DNA from: Verrucomicrobiales bacterium
GTDB taxonomy: Bacteria > Verrucomicrobiota > Verrucomicrobiia > Verrucomicrobiales > DEV007
Assembly (NCBI GenBank): GCA_029210205.1
Contig: JARGOD010000001.1
Span: forward strand, 62,001-126,000
Direction of reading: 5' to 3'
DNA length: 64,000 nt
A program made the position numbers and the translations under genes. This document shows, one piece after another, positions 18,294 to 27,193 of the stretch. A model generated the notes under the pieces. The model was not told where the DNA came from and did not search any database. It saw nothing but the letters and a program-made list of their open reading frames with translations. The stretch's first letter is position 1. The number at the start of each line of letters is the position of its first letter.

Positions 18294-20852
18294 ATGCCAC
18301 GCGACCGCTCGCTCCCCATCTTCGATCTCGAAATCGACCTTGCTGCTGCTGTCGCAAATGCCAATGCGCGAGTTGTCATCGAAGCCCCGACGGGTTCGGG
18401 TAAATCCACTCAAGTCCCGCAATTCCTTGCTGATTCAGGATTATGCGGAGATGGCGAAATCTACGTTCTTCAGCCCCGCCGTCTCGCCGCCCGGATGCTC
18501 GCGACGCGTGTCGCGAGCGAGCGAAGCGGCCGAGTCGGCGATGAAGTCGGCTATCAGGTCCGATTTGAGAACGCAGTCTCCGACCAAACCCGGATCCGCT
18601 TTGTCACTGAGGGGATCCTGATCCGGAAGCTCATCGATCAGCCTGACCTCTCGGGAATTGCAGCCGTTGTTCTTGACGAGTTTCACGAGCGCCACTTCTT
18701 CGGCGACATCAGCCTTGCCCGTTGCCTTGAAGTCCAGAAGGCGTTACGCCCCGATTTAAAACTTGTCGTCATGTCCGCGACGCTTGAGGCCGGCGCACTC
18801 AAAAGCTACCTCGGCGAGGGCTGCGACCATCTTGTCTCGAAGGGCCGAACTTTTCCGGTCATTACTCAATTCGAGCCTCCCCGGGAACGCCACAAGGGCG
18901 AGATCTGGGATCAAACCGCGCGGGTCATTAAAGATCATTTAAAAGTCGATGGGATTCAGGGACATATTTTGGTTTTTATGCCGGGACGGTATGAAATCCA
19001 AAAAACCGCCCAGACTATTCGCAAAGCGAGCTGGAGCAGCGCCTTCACGATTCATGAACTCTACGGCGAACTCTCACCCGACAAACAGGATGCAGCAGTC
19101 TCGCAGAGCGACCGGCCAAAGATTGTCATCGCCACGAATGTCGCCGAAACTTCGATCACGATCGATGGAGTCACTCTTGTCGTCGATTCCGGACTCGAAC
19201 GCCGTTCTGCCTTTGATCATCGAAGAGCAATCACCACCCTGCACATTGAGAAGATCTCCCGCGCTTCAGCAGATCAGCGAGCGGGGCGCGCCGGACGAAC
19301 CGGGCCAGGCACCGCAATCCGGCTCTGGAGTGAGCGGGATCATGAAGCTCGCGTCCCAGCTACTCCCGCTGAGATCCAGCGGATGGACCTTATCGAAGCC
19401 GTGCTCATTCTAGCCTCCAGCGGGATCGAATCGATCCGCGAATTCCCCTGGTTTGAAAAGCCGGATCCGGCCGGACTCGAAGAAGCAATTCAGCGCCTTC
19501 AGATTCTCGGCGCACTGGATACCGGGGAAAAGCTCACTTCGATGGGAAAAAGGATCAGCCACCTCCCTGTTCCTCCGCGGTATGGCAGAATCATTGACGA
19601 AGCCGCTCGATCAGGCTGCCTCGACGCAGCCGCTCTCATCACCGCCCTGAGCCAATCCCGCCCGCTCTTTCCGGCGCGGAAGCGGCAACCCGATCACGTT
19701 CTTGCCGAAGACTTCGCCGACTCCGATGACGTCACCGACTTTCAGGCTCTCATTCGTGCCTGGAGTCAGATGAAACAAAACCGCTTCAGTCGTGCCCTTG
19801 GAGAGCGCCTCGGAATTCATGCTGGAGCCTGCAGGGATGTGGATCGCATTTCCGGCCAAGTCTCACGCATCGCCTCTCGCTGGCACTCGAACCCGAATCG
19901 CGATGCCCACCCCTCGGCAGAAACCCTCGCCAAAGTCCTCCTCACCGGCTTCTCGGACCGACTCGCGATTCGTCACAGCACCTCCACCCTCAGCTGTGCT
20001 GTTATCGGCGGACGAAAGGGCCAGCTGGATAAAAACAGCCTCGCGAATGACAAGGACGTGAAACTTTTTCTCGCCGGGGAGATGATCGAAGTCGAAGGCC
20101 GCGACGTGAACGTGAAACTCAACCTATGCACCCGCATTGAGGAGGACTGGCTCCGCGATCTCTTCCCCAACGACTTCGACGAATACGACGGCGCCGTCTG
20201 GGAGAGCAGCACCCGTCGAGTCGAAGCTCGCAGGGAGCGCCGCTTTCGCGATCTCGTGCTTGAGACCCGTGCCTCCGGCGACTTGCCCCTCGACCTGGCC
20301 GCCTCGATGCTCGCGAGTCGGGTTCTTTCCGGAGAACTCAACCTCAAAGCCTGGGATGACAAAGTCTCGGCCTGGATCGCCCGCATCAACCTCGCAGCAG
20401 AACACTGCCCCATCTACGAATTCCCTGCGATCGATGACGAGTCGCGCCTCCTCATGCTGGAGCAGATCTGCGAAGGCGCGGTAAGCTACAAGCAGATCAA
20501 AGACCGCAAAGTCTGGCCCGTGTTGAAGGAATGGCTCCCACCGAATCAGGTAAAAGCGCTTGATCACCTCACTCCCGAGCGCATCCAACTCTCGAGTGGA
20601 AAAGAAACTCGAATATTTTACCAACAGAGTGAAAAGCCTAAGATATCCGTTCTTATTCAACACCTTTGGGGATTAAACGATTCTCCCACCATTTGCGAGG
20701 GAAAGGTTCCACTCGTCATTGAGATCCTCGCACCCAACTCCCGTCCCGTGCAGGTCACCGAGAACCTCGCCGGATTCTGGACGGGAAGCTATCCGGCAGT
20801 TCGCGCGCAGTTGAGGGGACGATACCCAAAGCACGAGTGGCCGGAGTATTAG
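18294..20852 (+). CDS. hrpB: ATP-dependent helicase HrpB
   Basis: 852 residues, within the normal HrpB range. DEAH-related superfamily 2 RNA helicase, cytosolic. Walker A (APTGSGKST) is at 31-39, the DEFHER box characteristic of HrpB/HrpA starts at residue 128, SAT (motif III) follows, and motif VI (QRAGRAGRTGPG) lies in the second RecA domain. Helicase-associated and HrpB C-terminal domains fill the remainder. The start at 18294 (MPRDRSLPIF) was chosen because 28 upstream in-frame residues look non-coding. In many bacteria hrpB is dispensable and its RNA target is unclear. Confidence 0.92.
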   Translation: MPRDRSLPIFDLEIDLAAAVANANARVVIEAPTGSGKSTQVPQFLADSGLCGDGEIYVLQPRRLAARMLATRVASERSGRVGDEVGYQVRFENAVSDQTRIRFVTEGILIRKLIDQPDLSGIAAVVLDEFHERHFFGDISLARCLEVQKALRPDLKLVVMSATLEAGALKSYLGEGCDHLVSKGRTFPVITQFEPPRERHKGEIWDQTARVIKDHLKVDGIQGHILVFMPGRYEIQKTAQTIRKASWSSAFTIHELYGELSPDKQDAAVSQSDRPKIVIATNVAETSITIDGVTLVVDSGLERRSAFDHRRAITTLHIEKISRASADQRAGRAGRTGPGTAIRLWSERDHEARVPATPAEIQRMDLIEAVLILASSGIESIREFPWFEKPDPAGLEEAIQRLQILGALDTGEKLTSMGKRISHLPVPPRYGRIIDEAARSGCLDAAALITALSQSRPLFPARKRQPDHVLAEDFADSDDVTDFQALIRAWSQMKQNRFSRALGERLGIHAGACRDVDRISGQVSRIASRWHSNPNRDAHPSAETLAKVLLTGFSDRLAIRHSTSTLSCAVIGGRKGQLDKNSLANDKDVKLFLAGEMIEVEGRDVNVKLNLCTRIEEDWLRDLFPNDFDEYDGAVWESSTRRVEARRERRFRDLVLETRASGDLPLDLAASMLASRVLSGELNLKAWDDKVSAWIARINLAAEHCPIYEFPAIDDESRLLMLEQICEGAVSYKQIKDRKVWPVLKEWLPPNQVKALDHLTPERIQLSSGKETRIFYQQSEKPKISVLIQHLWGLNDSPTICEGKVPLVIEILAPNSRPVQVTENLAGFWTGSYPAVRAQLRGRYPKHEWPEY

Positions 20853-21429
20853 ACATCCCGCAAGGGGTTGAACTATCCAGCCAATCAAGCCCTTCTGCAG
20901 GCAAGGCAGAGCAACCTCGATTCGATCAATTTTACAGGAGAGTAAAAAGCACCTGTTCAGCGTTGGTTGTTAACATGTTACCCATGACTTTTTAGCTTGA
21001 GCACTGACGAATCCGCAACTCTTACTCCCTCAATGACCTACACCCATCACAAAGGGAGCCGGGAGCAGCCCCGCTCAAGACTTTAAGCCCCAGCTCTTAT
21101 TCGACCTCAACACCAAGTAGGGCTCTCTTCGCAGACAAAACTAAATTATCTAAAATTATACTAAATTTTAGATAATTTATTAAATACCTTCAACAATTTT
21201 TGTTCCGCCCGAAAATCGGACGTTACCATCGCGAGTTTCCCTTTAAGGACCTTGACCTCTTTCCTGAAAGGCCCATACGGGCCACGCTGCCCTCCCCTGC
21301 TTGGCAGAACAAAAGGGTTTACAGTTAGTTAAGAAACCTTAAGTATCTTCTTGGTATCTCCTCGATCTATGATGGGTCGGAGCGGAGGTCCCACCCACTC
21401 AAGAAAAGTATCTCAGCCACTCATGCGTC
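20853..21429. other. Gene-free 577-nt stretch upstream of the DUF4407 gene
   Basis: I see no convincing ORF on either strand. The stretch holds a 10-nt palindrome (TAACATGTTA, 20971-20980), a strong AT-rich hairpin (21142-21179, listed separately), a GGCCC/GGGCC hairpin near 21273 and a TTTACA element (21318-21323) without a good -10 partner. It is more AT-rich in the centre than its neighbours. It probably carries a long 5' leader or control region of the DUF4407 gene, or an unrecognised small RNA. Confidence 0.4.
21142..21179. repeat. Perfect 16-bp AT-rich inverted repeat
   Basis: TAAATTATCTAAAATT (21142-21157) is exactly complementary to AATTTTAGATAATTTA (21164-21179), with a 6-nt loop ATACTA. 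A 16-bp perfect stem made almost only of A/T stands out against the mid-GC surroundings. It could be a dimeric regulator's operator, a terminator-like structure or a remnant site of a mobile element. It is 251 nt upstream of the DUF4407 start. Confidence 0.7.
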
Positions 21430-23190
21430 ATGAACAATCACTCTTACTCACACACGAGTTCGGCTCCTGCAGGGCCGATTAAGCAACTCTTCATCTGGCT
21501 TTCCGGTGCGGGTGCAGAGACTCTGGAGCAGTGCCCCGAATGGGAGCAGCGAAAGTATGTCGCCTTCGGAGCGACCGTCCTCGTCCCGACTGTCTTTGCT
21601 TTTATTGCCTGTGCCTACGCCCTCTCCACCCTCACGGACGACTGGCGCATCATCGCGTCCGTCGCCACAGTATGGGGATTGATCATCATGACAATCGATC
21701 GGGCCCTTCTCTCGATCTATCGATCTTATCAGCGTTTTCACCGAAAAATCAGTCAGTTCTTTCTCCGAATCGTGGTCGCCGCTCTCATGGGCATCACGAT
21801 TTCCCACCCACTCACCCTTCTTCTCTTCAATGACACGATTGCCACGGTTATCGACGAAGAACGTCAGGAGGAAGTTGAAGAGGTTCGGGTCGCTGCAAAT
21901 CGCGACAAAATGGAGGTCGAGGAGAAGATCGTCGCCCTTGAGACTCAGATCGCTGAACAGCGAATTCGATTCGATGAAACCTTCTCTGCCCAATTCCTCG
22001 TCGAGGATGCCTCGGTTGGTATCGCTGATCCACTTGCAGAGCTTGATGACGAGCTTCGTGCACAAATGACTGCTCGCATAGAAACTGATACCGCCAGTTA
22101 TCGCGAGAAGCTGGAAACCGCAGACGGTGAGTTCTCAACGATGCAGACATCCTACGCAACGTTGCAAACCGAGCTTGATCACTGGCAAACCGAATTTGAG
22201 CGTGAGGTGAACGGCCAGCGCAGCGGCATTGTGGGGGTAGGCCCAAGAGCAAAGAGCATTCGCGATGACCAGCTTGCCTGGCGCCGTGAAGAAGCAAAGC
22301 GCCTCGCCGACGTGCTCGCTTTTCTTACGGAACGAAGGAATGATCTCTCTGAACAAATCAAATCCACGGAGGAAGGAATCAAAACCGAATTCCTTGCCCT
22401 GGCCGCGGACAAAGCGGACCGCGTCAAAGAAGAGCGGGCTCGCATCGCTGATTTGAAGCGACAAGTCCAGCAATCTCAGGCTGGCCAGTTTGTTGAGCAA
22501 CAGAACACGATCCGCTCGACAATTGCCTCGCAGATCGAGACACGCCTCACCGAGCTCACAAGGCTTCAAGGGGAACTCGCCGCCATTGGGGGCCAGGAAC
22601 AGGATCGCATCACCGGCATCAACGCAGAGCCACGGAAAGACATCCTCACCCAGACTCTTGCCCTTCACCGCCTTTTTGAAGAAGACGCCGAAGGTGGGAA
22701 GTTTGCTCTCATTGCCTACCTCATTCTCGCGGGTCTCTTCATGCTCATCGACACGATTCCCCTCGTCGTGAAATTTTTCTCACAGCCCGGGCCTTACGAT
22801 GCACTGGTCGATCGCGATGAAGTTCGCTTCGCACGCGAGCGCGAAGCCTGGCTGAAGAGTTACAACGAATACATGGACAGCCTCTCTTCGGGTCGACTCC
22901 TCCACCTAACCCAAAACAAGCCACTCGAGAAAGCCGTCATCGAAGGAATCGACAGCTCACGTGCCGCCAAAGAATTCGTCGAGAACCTGATCGATCTTGA
23001 AACGGCTTTTGAAGAGCGCATCGAAACCGAGAAAAGCCGCCTGAAAGAGGAAAAGAATCAGCGATCCGGCGTGAGGGCGGAACGCCTCGAACAGTTTTCT
23101 GAAACCTTTTACCGCGATCTCAACAAGCGTATGGAATCCTTCTTCGACGACGATGCCGCAAAGCAGGCGGTTGCGAGAGGTGTTGCCTAG
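21430..23190 (+). CDS. DUF4407 coiled-coil membrane protein
   Basis: 586 residues. Three hydrophobic segments near the N-terminus (about 46-66, 73-93, 111-133), then a long charged coiled-coil region (about 140-405) rich in Glu/Arg/Gln heptads. A fourth hydrophobic segment (about 424-445, IAYLILAGLFMLIDTIPLVV) and a second charged helical tail follow. The ECPEWEQRKYVAFGATVLVPTVFAFIACAYAL opening and IDRALLSIYR are hallmarks of DUF4407, a family of unknown role in Bacteroidetes, Cyanobacteria and PVC bacteria. It is not in an operon and has an unusually long upstream region. Confidence 0.85.
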   Translation: MNNHSYSHTSSAPAGPIKQLFIWLSGAGAETLEQCPEWEQRKYVAFGATVLVPTVFAFIACAYALSTLTDDWRIIASVATVWGLIIMTIDRALLSIYRSYQRFHRKISQFFLRIVVAALMGITISHPLTLLLFNDTIATVIDEERQEEVEEVRVAANRDKMEVEEKIVALETQIAEQRIRFDETFSAQFLVEDASVGIADPLAELDDELRAQMTARIETDTASYREKLETADGEFSTMQTSYATLQTELDHWQTEFEREVNGQRSGIVGVGPRAKSIRDDQLAWRREEAKRLADVLAFLTERRNDLSEQIKSTEEGIKTEFLALAADKADRVKEERARIADLKRQVQQSQAGQFVEQQNTIRSTIASQIETRLTELTRLQGELAAIGGQEQDRITGINAEPRKDILTQTLALHRLFEEDAEGGKFALIAYLILAGLFMLIDTIPLVVKFFSQPGPYDALVDRDEVRFAREREAWLKSYNEYMDSLSSGRLLHLTQNKPLEKAVIEGIDSSRAAKEFVENLIDLETAFEERIETEKSRLKEEKNQRSGVRAERLEQFSETFYRDLNKRMESFFDDDAAKQAVARGVA

Positions 23191-23292
23191 AGACTAATCT
23201 GGGAACTTACTACCTGAAAAGAGACAAGGAGGTGGATCTACACCGCCGCGCTGCTCCTTGACGATTGCTGCATTTGCGGCACTTTCCACGCC

Positions 23293-24648
23293 ATGAGTGT
23301 TCGCACCCGTTTTGCCCCCTCCCCGACTGGATTCCTTCACATTGGAGGAGCTCGTACTGCTTTGTATAACTGGCTTTATGCAAAACATCACGGAGGCAGT
23401 TTCGTCTTACGGGTGGAAGACACAGATGCGGAACGCAGCACAAAAGCTTCAATGCAAGTCATCCTCGACGGCCTGAAATGGCTGGGACTGGATTGGGATG
23501 AAGGGCCTGGCGTTGGTGGGGATTTTGGCCCCTACCATCAGAGCGAGCGCGTCGAAATTTATGATCGCTACCTCGCCAAGCTCGAGGCTTCCGGCCATGT
23601 CTATGAAGACGAAGGCGCAATCCGCTTCCGGGTCCCCGATAAACTGATCACAGTCCATGATGAGATCTGTGGAGATGTGTCGACCAACCTCAAGGAACAG
23701 GGCTCGCGCCGTTTCAATACCGAGACAAATGAGGAAGAGGAAGCCAATCCTGACATCGTCATCAAGCGCCCTAATGGAGGCTACATTTTCCACTTCGTGA
23801 ATGTCGTCGATGATATCGAGATGGGAATCAGCCATGTCATCCGAGGCGAAGATCATCTTTCGAACACACCGAAGCACCTCGCTCTTTTCGAAGCTTTTGG
23901 AGTGACACCGCCGACATTCGCCCACATCCCGCTGAACCTGAATCCCAGCGGCACGAAAATGAGCAAGCGTGATCAGGGAGCACTCATTCACGAGTATCAA
24001 GAAAGCGGATTCCTTCCCGCAGCGGTGAACAACTATATGGCCTTGTTAGGTTGGTCTGCTAAGGACGATCAGGAGATTTTCCTCCCGGAGGAACTACAAA
24101 GTCGTTTCGACCTCGGTGGAATCAACAAATCGAATTCGAAGTTCGATTACGATAAGTGCAAATGGGTCAACGGTGAGCATCTCCGCCAGCTCTCAAGCAC
24201 AGATCTTCAGGATTGGGCCGGACCATTTCTTACTCGCGCCGGATTGCCCGCAGGAGACGCCCGAGTTCCAGCCGCACTGGAGCTCAGCCGGGAACGCGCC
24301 CAATTGCTCAGTGAGATCCCGGATGTGATTGCCACCATCTTCGAAACTGTTGTCACTTACGATGAAACCTCGGTCGCGAAAGTGGCAAGTCAGGACGACA
24401 TCGCGAACAAACTCTCAGCCCTCACCTCAGGGTTGGAAGGAGCTGAGTCATGGGACGAGGTCGCGATCAAATCGACCATCACCGAAGCAGCTCAGGGGGT
24501 TGGAGTAAAAATGGGAGCTCTAATGTTACCTTGCCGTGTGGGCGTGATGGGTAGCACCAGCGGTGCCGATCTCGTTCCGGTGCTCGTTCTCCTCGGCAAG
24601 CCGGAAGTGATCCGTCGCCTGCAGGAGTTTTCCAGCCAATTTGGCTGA
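23293..24648 (+). CDS. gltX: Glutamyl-tRNA synthetase
   Basis: 451 residues, slightly shorter than the usual 465-490. Attaches glutamate to tRNA-Glu in the cytosol. Class I signature PSPTGFLHIGG (9-19), KMSKR loop at 222-226, and an alpha-helical anticodon-binding domain at the C-terminus ending CRVGVMGSTSGADL-PVLVLLGK. The zinc-site cysteines of some GluRSs are not obvious. Because GlnRS is also encoded, this enzyme is probably the discriminating type, which is inference. It follows the DUF4407 gene by 102 nt. Confidence 0.96.
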   Translation: MSVRTRFAPSPTGFLHIGGARTALYNWLYAKHHGGSFVLRVEDTDAERSTKASMQVILDGLKWLGLDWDEGPGVGGDFGPYHQSERVEIYDRYLAKLEASGHVYEDEGAIRFRVPDKLITVHDEICGDVSTNLKEQGSRRFNTETNEEEEANPDIVIKRPNGGYIFHFVNVVDDIEMGISHVIRGEDHLSNTPKHLALFEAFGVTPPTFAHIPLNLNPSGTKMSKRDQGALIHEYQESGFLPAAVNNYMALLGWSAKDDQEIFLPEELQSRFDLGGINKSNSKFDYDKCKWVNGEHLRQLSSTDLQDWAGPFLTRAGLPAGDARVPAALELSRERAQLLSEIPDVIATIFETVVTYDETSVAKVASQDDIANKLSALTSGLEGAESWDEVAIKSTITEAAQGVGVKMGALMLPCRVGVMGSTSGADLVPVLVLLGKPEVIRRLQEFSSQFG

Positions 24649-24752
24649 ACCTTGCAATACAAGTCGACACTTTCGTGGCATCAAGGAGGAAGACGAGCGC
24701 TTCCCCTCTTAGACTTTCTACGCTAATTCATGCGGCAGACTTCAAGTCGGCT

Positions 24753-25928
24753 CTAATTATCCTCGGATTTCGGCGCCGGTTTCCGGAGCTGAAGAATCCC
24801 CCATATCAAAAAGATCACGATCAGCATGATCGCCGCGTAGATATGATGCGAAATTCTGGTTGAGGGAACAAGATCCGCCGTCGCCCGGGTCGCCGCAGTC
24901 AAAACCATGAGCCAGACGATCCACTGCCAACTTCGACTGCGAAGCGGAGCGCCTTTGTCATAACAGTGCCCCATAACGACACGATCCGCGACAAGGAGAA
25001 TCAACTGCGTAAAGCCTCCGAGGAAGAGAAGATGCTCGAAAGCAAAAATCTCTCCCGGTCGAATCGCCCGCAAGAGAAAGGCCACGCAGACCATGATCAG
25101 TCCCATGCGGAGCGCCCAGGCTCGCGTCCCCGGTGCGCGCCGTTGGAACAGGGTTGGCAGAAGCGCTACCGCCCAGACCACAACCGCAAAAAGACGAGTC
25201 ACATTTCCCCAGGTCACCGAGTAGTAAACTTCGATAAAGAACGAGACCACAATCACGATCGCAGTACCCCACACGAAAACAGCGCGCCGCGCCGGAGAAA
25301 CCATGGAAGGACGCTTTCCTTCCTCGTGAAAAAATCTTGGAAAAAGGTAAGACCCAACGCCGAGAATCGGAAGAATTAAAAATCCCTGATAGCCAAAAAG
25401 CCGCAACAGATAATCCACTTCCGGAGAGGTGAGGTGAAGCTGAAATCCCCACGCAAAGAGCACCCCGACACTCATGACGACGGAGAGGAAGGCGAGGCTG
25501 AATCCCGGCGGTGGCAGCGAACGATCGTTGCTAAAAAGCCTTCTCCCGAGGATGACAAGGAGGAGGCACCCCGTCGCGGCCGCCAGAAAATCGCCGAGTG
25601 CAATCGACGACTTTGCATACGCGAGCTGTGTGAGGACCCAACCGATTGCCAAAAGTGAAACCTCGACTCGATTGAGCGCCGAGGATTCCAGAAACCTCGG
25701 CCATGCTGTACCGAGGAAGCCGAAGACAAACGCGGCACCGAATCCAAAAATGAGGATCCGGGGATGCTGCAGGGCCGGATAAAGCGGCCACCATCCAACA
25801 TAGTGCAGCGGCCAAAGGACAAGACCAAAAATTGCGGCAACTATTCCGAGCGGGAAAAACACGCGAAACGGCTCAGAAGCCCAGATGGGTCCGCCCGTCG
25901 AGAGCGCTTCGTATCGTGGTTTGCCCAT
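24753..25928 (-). CDS. nnrS: NnrS-like polytopic membrane protein
   Basis: 391 residues with about eleven to twelve hydrophobic segments. The opening SEPFRVFFPLGIVAAIFGLVLW, the HPRILIFGFGAAFVFGFLGTAWPRF segment and the GYQGFLILPILGVGSYLFPRFF loop match the NnrS family, haem- and copper-containing membrane proteins linked to nitric oxide response in denitrifiers. In typical NnrS the second motif starts HAHEM; here it is HPRIL, so one histidine ligand is lost and NO-related function is uncertain. No denitrification genes are nearby. Confidence 0.7.
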   Translation of the reverse strand: MGKPRYEALSTGGPIWASEPFRVFFPLGIVAAIFGLVLWPLHYVGWWPLYPALQHPRILIFGFGAAFVFGFLGTAWPRFLESSALNRVEVSLLAIGWVLTQLAYAKSSIALGDFLAAATGCLLLVILGRRLFSNDRSLPPPGFSLAFLSVVMSVGVLFAWGFQLHLTSPEVDYLLRLFGYQGFLILPILGVGSYLFPRFFHEEGKRPSMVSPARRAVFVWGTAIVIVVSFFIEVYYSVTWGNVTRLFAVVVWAVALLPTLFQRRAPGTRAWALRMGLIMVCVAFLLRAIRPGEIFAFEHLLFLGGFTQLILLVADRVVMGHCYDKGAPLRSRSWQWIVWLMVLTAATRATADLVPSTRISHHIYAAIMLIVIFLIWGILQLRKPAPKSEDN

Positions 25929-25960
25929 CGGTCGATGGCCTGTCCGAAAAGGCTGCTACC

Positions 25961-27124
25961 TTAAACGGCTGGGAACTTCACCCACTTTTGGTCGGAAGCA
26001 GAACTCTCCACTGCCGCCTTGATGAAAGCGAGACCGGCAACACCGTCATCTACGCCGGGGAAGTCATAGCCTCCTTCAGGAGCTGGCGTCCCATCGATTT
26101 TGTCAGCCATTGCCTGAGCCGCCGCGAGATAGATGTTGGCGAACGCTTCAATGAATCCTTCAGGGTGCGCAAAAGGTGTTCTCGTAAAGCCATGACCGGA
26201 AGCCGCCTCGCTGATGTAGTCGTTTCCGCGGCGGTAAATCTTCCGGGGAGCGTTCGCGAATTTCACTATGAGTTCGTTCGGATCTTCCTGATGCCATTCG
26301 AGAGAGGCTTTCGTTCCGTAGACTCGGATGTTGAGAGCGTTTTCATCACCATTAGAAATTTGTGAAGCGTGAATGATGCCTTTCGCTCCGCCTTCGAAGC
26401 GAACGAGGTTGTTACCATCATCGTCCAACTCGCGGCCGGGAATAAAGGCGGTGAGGTCAGAGCAGATTTCTTCGATTTCGAGTCCGGTGATATAGCGAAT
26501 CAAGTTGTGGGCGTGGGTTCCGATGTCCCCCATGCAGTTCGAGATTCCCGCAATCGCCGGATCAGAACGCCAGTTGTTGATCTTCCCCTGCCCGTCTCCC
26601 TCGACATCTCCAACGGCGTAGCCCTGAGGATACTCAGCAACGATCTTGAGAATGCGCCCGAGATCGCCGTTCTTCACCATCTGTTTCGCCTCCTTCACCA
26701 TCGGGTAACCGGTGTAGTTGTGAGTGAGCGCGAAGATCTGGTCGCTGTTGTTCACGATCTCACGAAGTTTCGTGGCCTGCTCATACGTCAGGGTCATCGG
26801 CTTGTCACAGATCACGTTAAAGCCGGCCTCGATGAAGCACTTCGCAACATCGAAGTGGAGGAAGTTCTGAACGACGATGGATACGAAGTCGACCCTGTCT
26901 TCACGAGCGGCCTCTTTCTCAGCCATTTCCTGATAGCTTCCATACGCCCGGTCAGGATCGATAAAAAAGTCTTCACCTGAGAGCTTCGACTTTTCAGGAT
27001 CAGATGAAAAACAACCAGCAACCAGTTCGATCTTTCCATCCAGATTCGCCGCCATGCGGTGTACCTGACCAATAAAAGCTCCACGGCCGCCTCCGACCAT
27101 TCCCATGCGTAATTTTCGATTCAT
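25961..27124 (-). CDS. Gfo/Idh/MocA family oxidoreductase
   Basis: 387 residues. N-terminal Rossmann fold with GMVGGGRGAFIGQVHR (8-23), dinucleotide-binding, then the DKP catalytic motif (ICDKPMTLTYEQA, with the conserved Lys) and the C-terminal alpha/beta substrate domain. Such enzymes oxidise or epimerise sugars or inositols with NAD(P). No signal peptide is visible, so it should be cytosolic. It is the last gene of a minus-strand series after a sulfatase, a DUF1592 and a DUF1552 protein, which supports a role in processing sugars released from a sulfated glycan. Confidence 0.88.
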   Translation of the reverse strand: MNRKLRMGMVGGGRGAFIGQVHRMAANLDGKIELVAGCFSSDPEKSKLSGEDFFIDPDRAYGSYQEMAEKEAAREDRVDFVSIVVQNFLHFDVAKCFIEAGFNVICDKPMTLTYEQATKLREIVNNSDQIFALTHNYTGYPMVKEAKQMVKNGDLGRILKIVAEYPQGYAVGDVEGDGQGKINNWRSDPAIAGISNCMGDIGTHAHNLIRYITGLEIEEICSDLTAFIPGRELDDDGNNLVRFEGGAKGIIHASQISNGDENALNIRVYGTKASLEWHQEDPNELIVKFANAPRKIYRRGNDYISEAASGHGFTRTPFAHPEGFIEAFANIYLAAAQAMADKIDGTPAPEGGYDFPGVDDGVAGLAFIKAAVESSASDQKWVKFPAV

Positions 27125-27193
27125 AAAAGTGTAGTGAGGGTTGCGCAGACCGTAGCAAATCGGAATAGAAAAGCAATCCTCAGCGAGAAGCTC

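Noticed and set aside
21040-21120. Cobalamin riboswitch-like string (GGGAGCCGGGAGCAGCCCCGCTC) upstream of the DUF4407 gene
   Set aside because: The string recalls part of a B12 box, but the required flanking stems and a vitamin-related downstream gene are missing.
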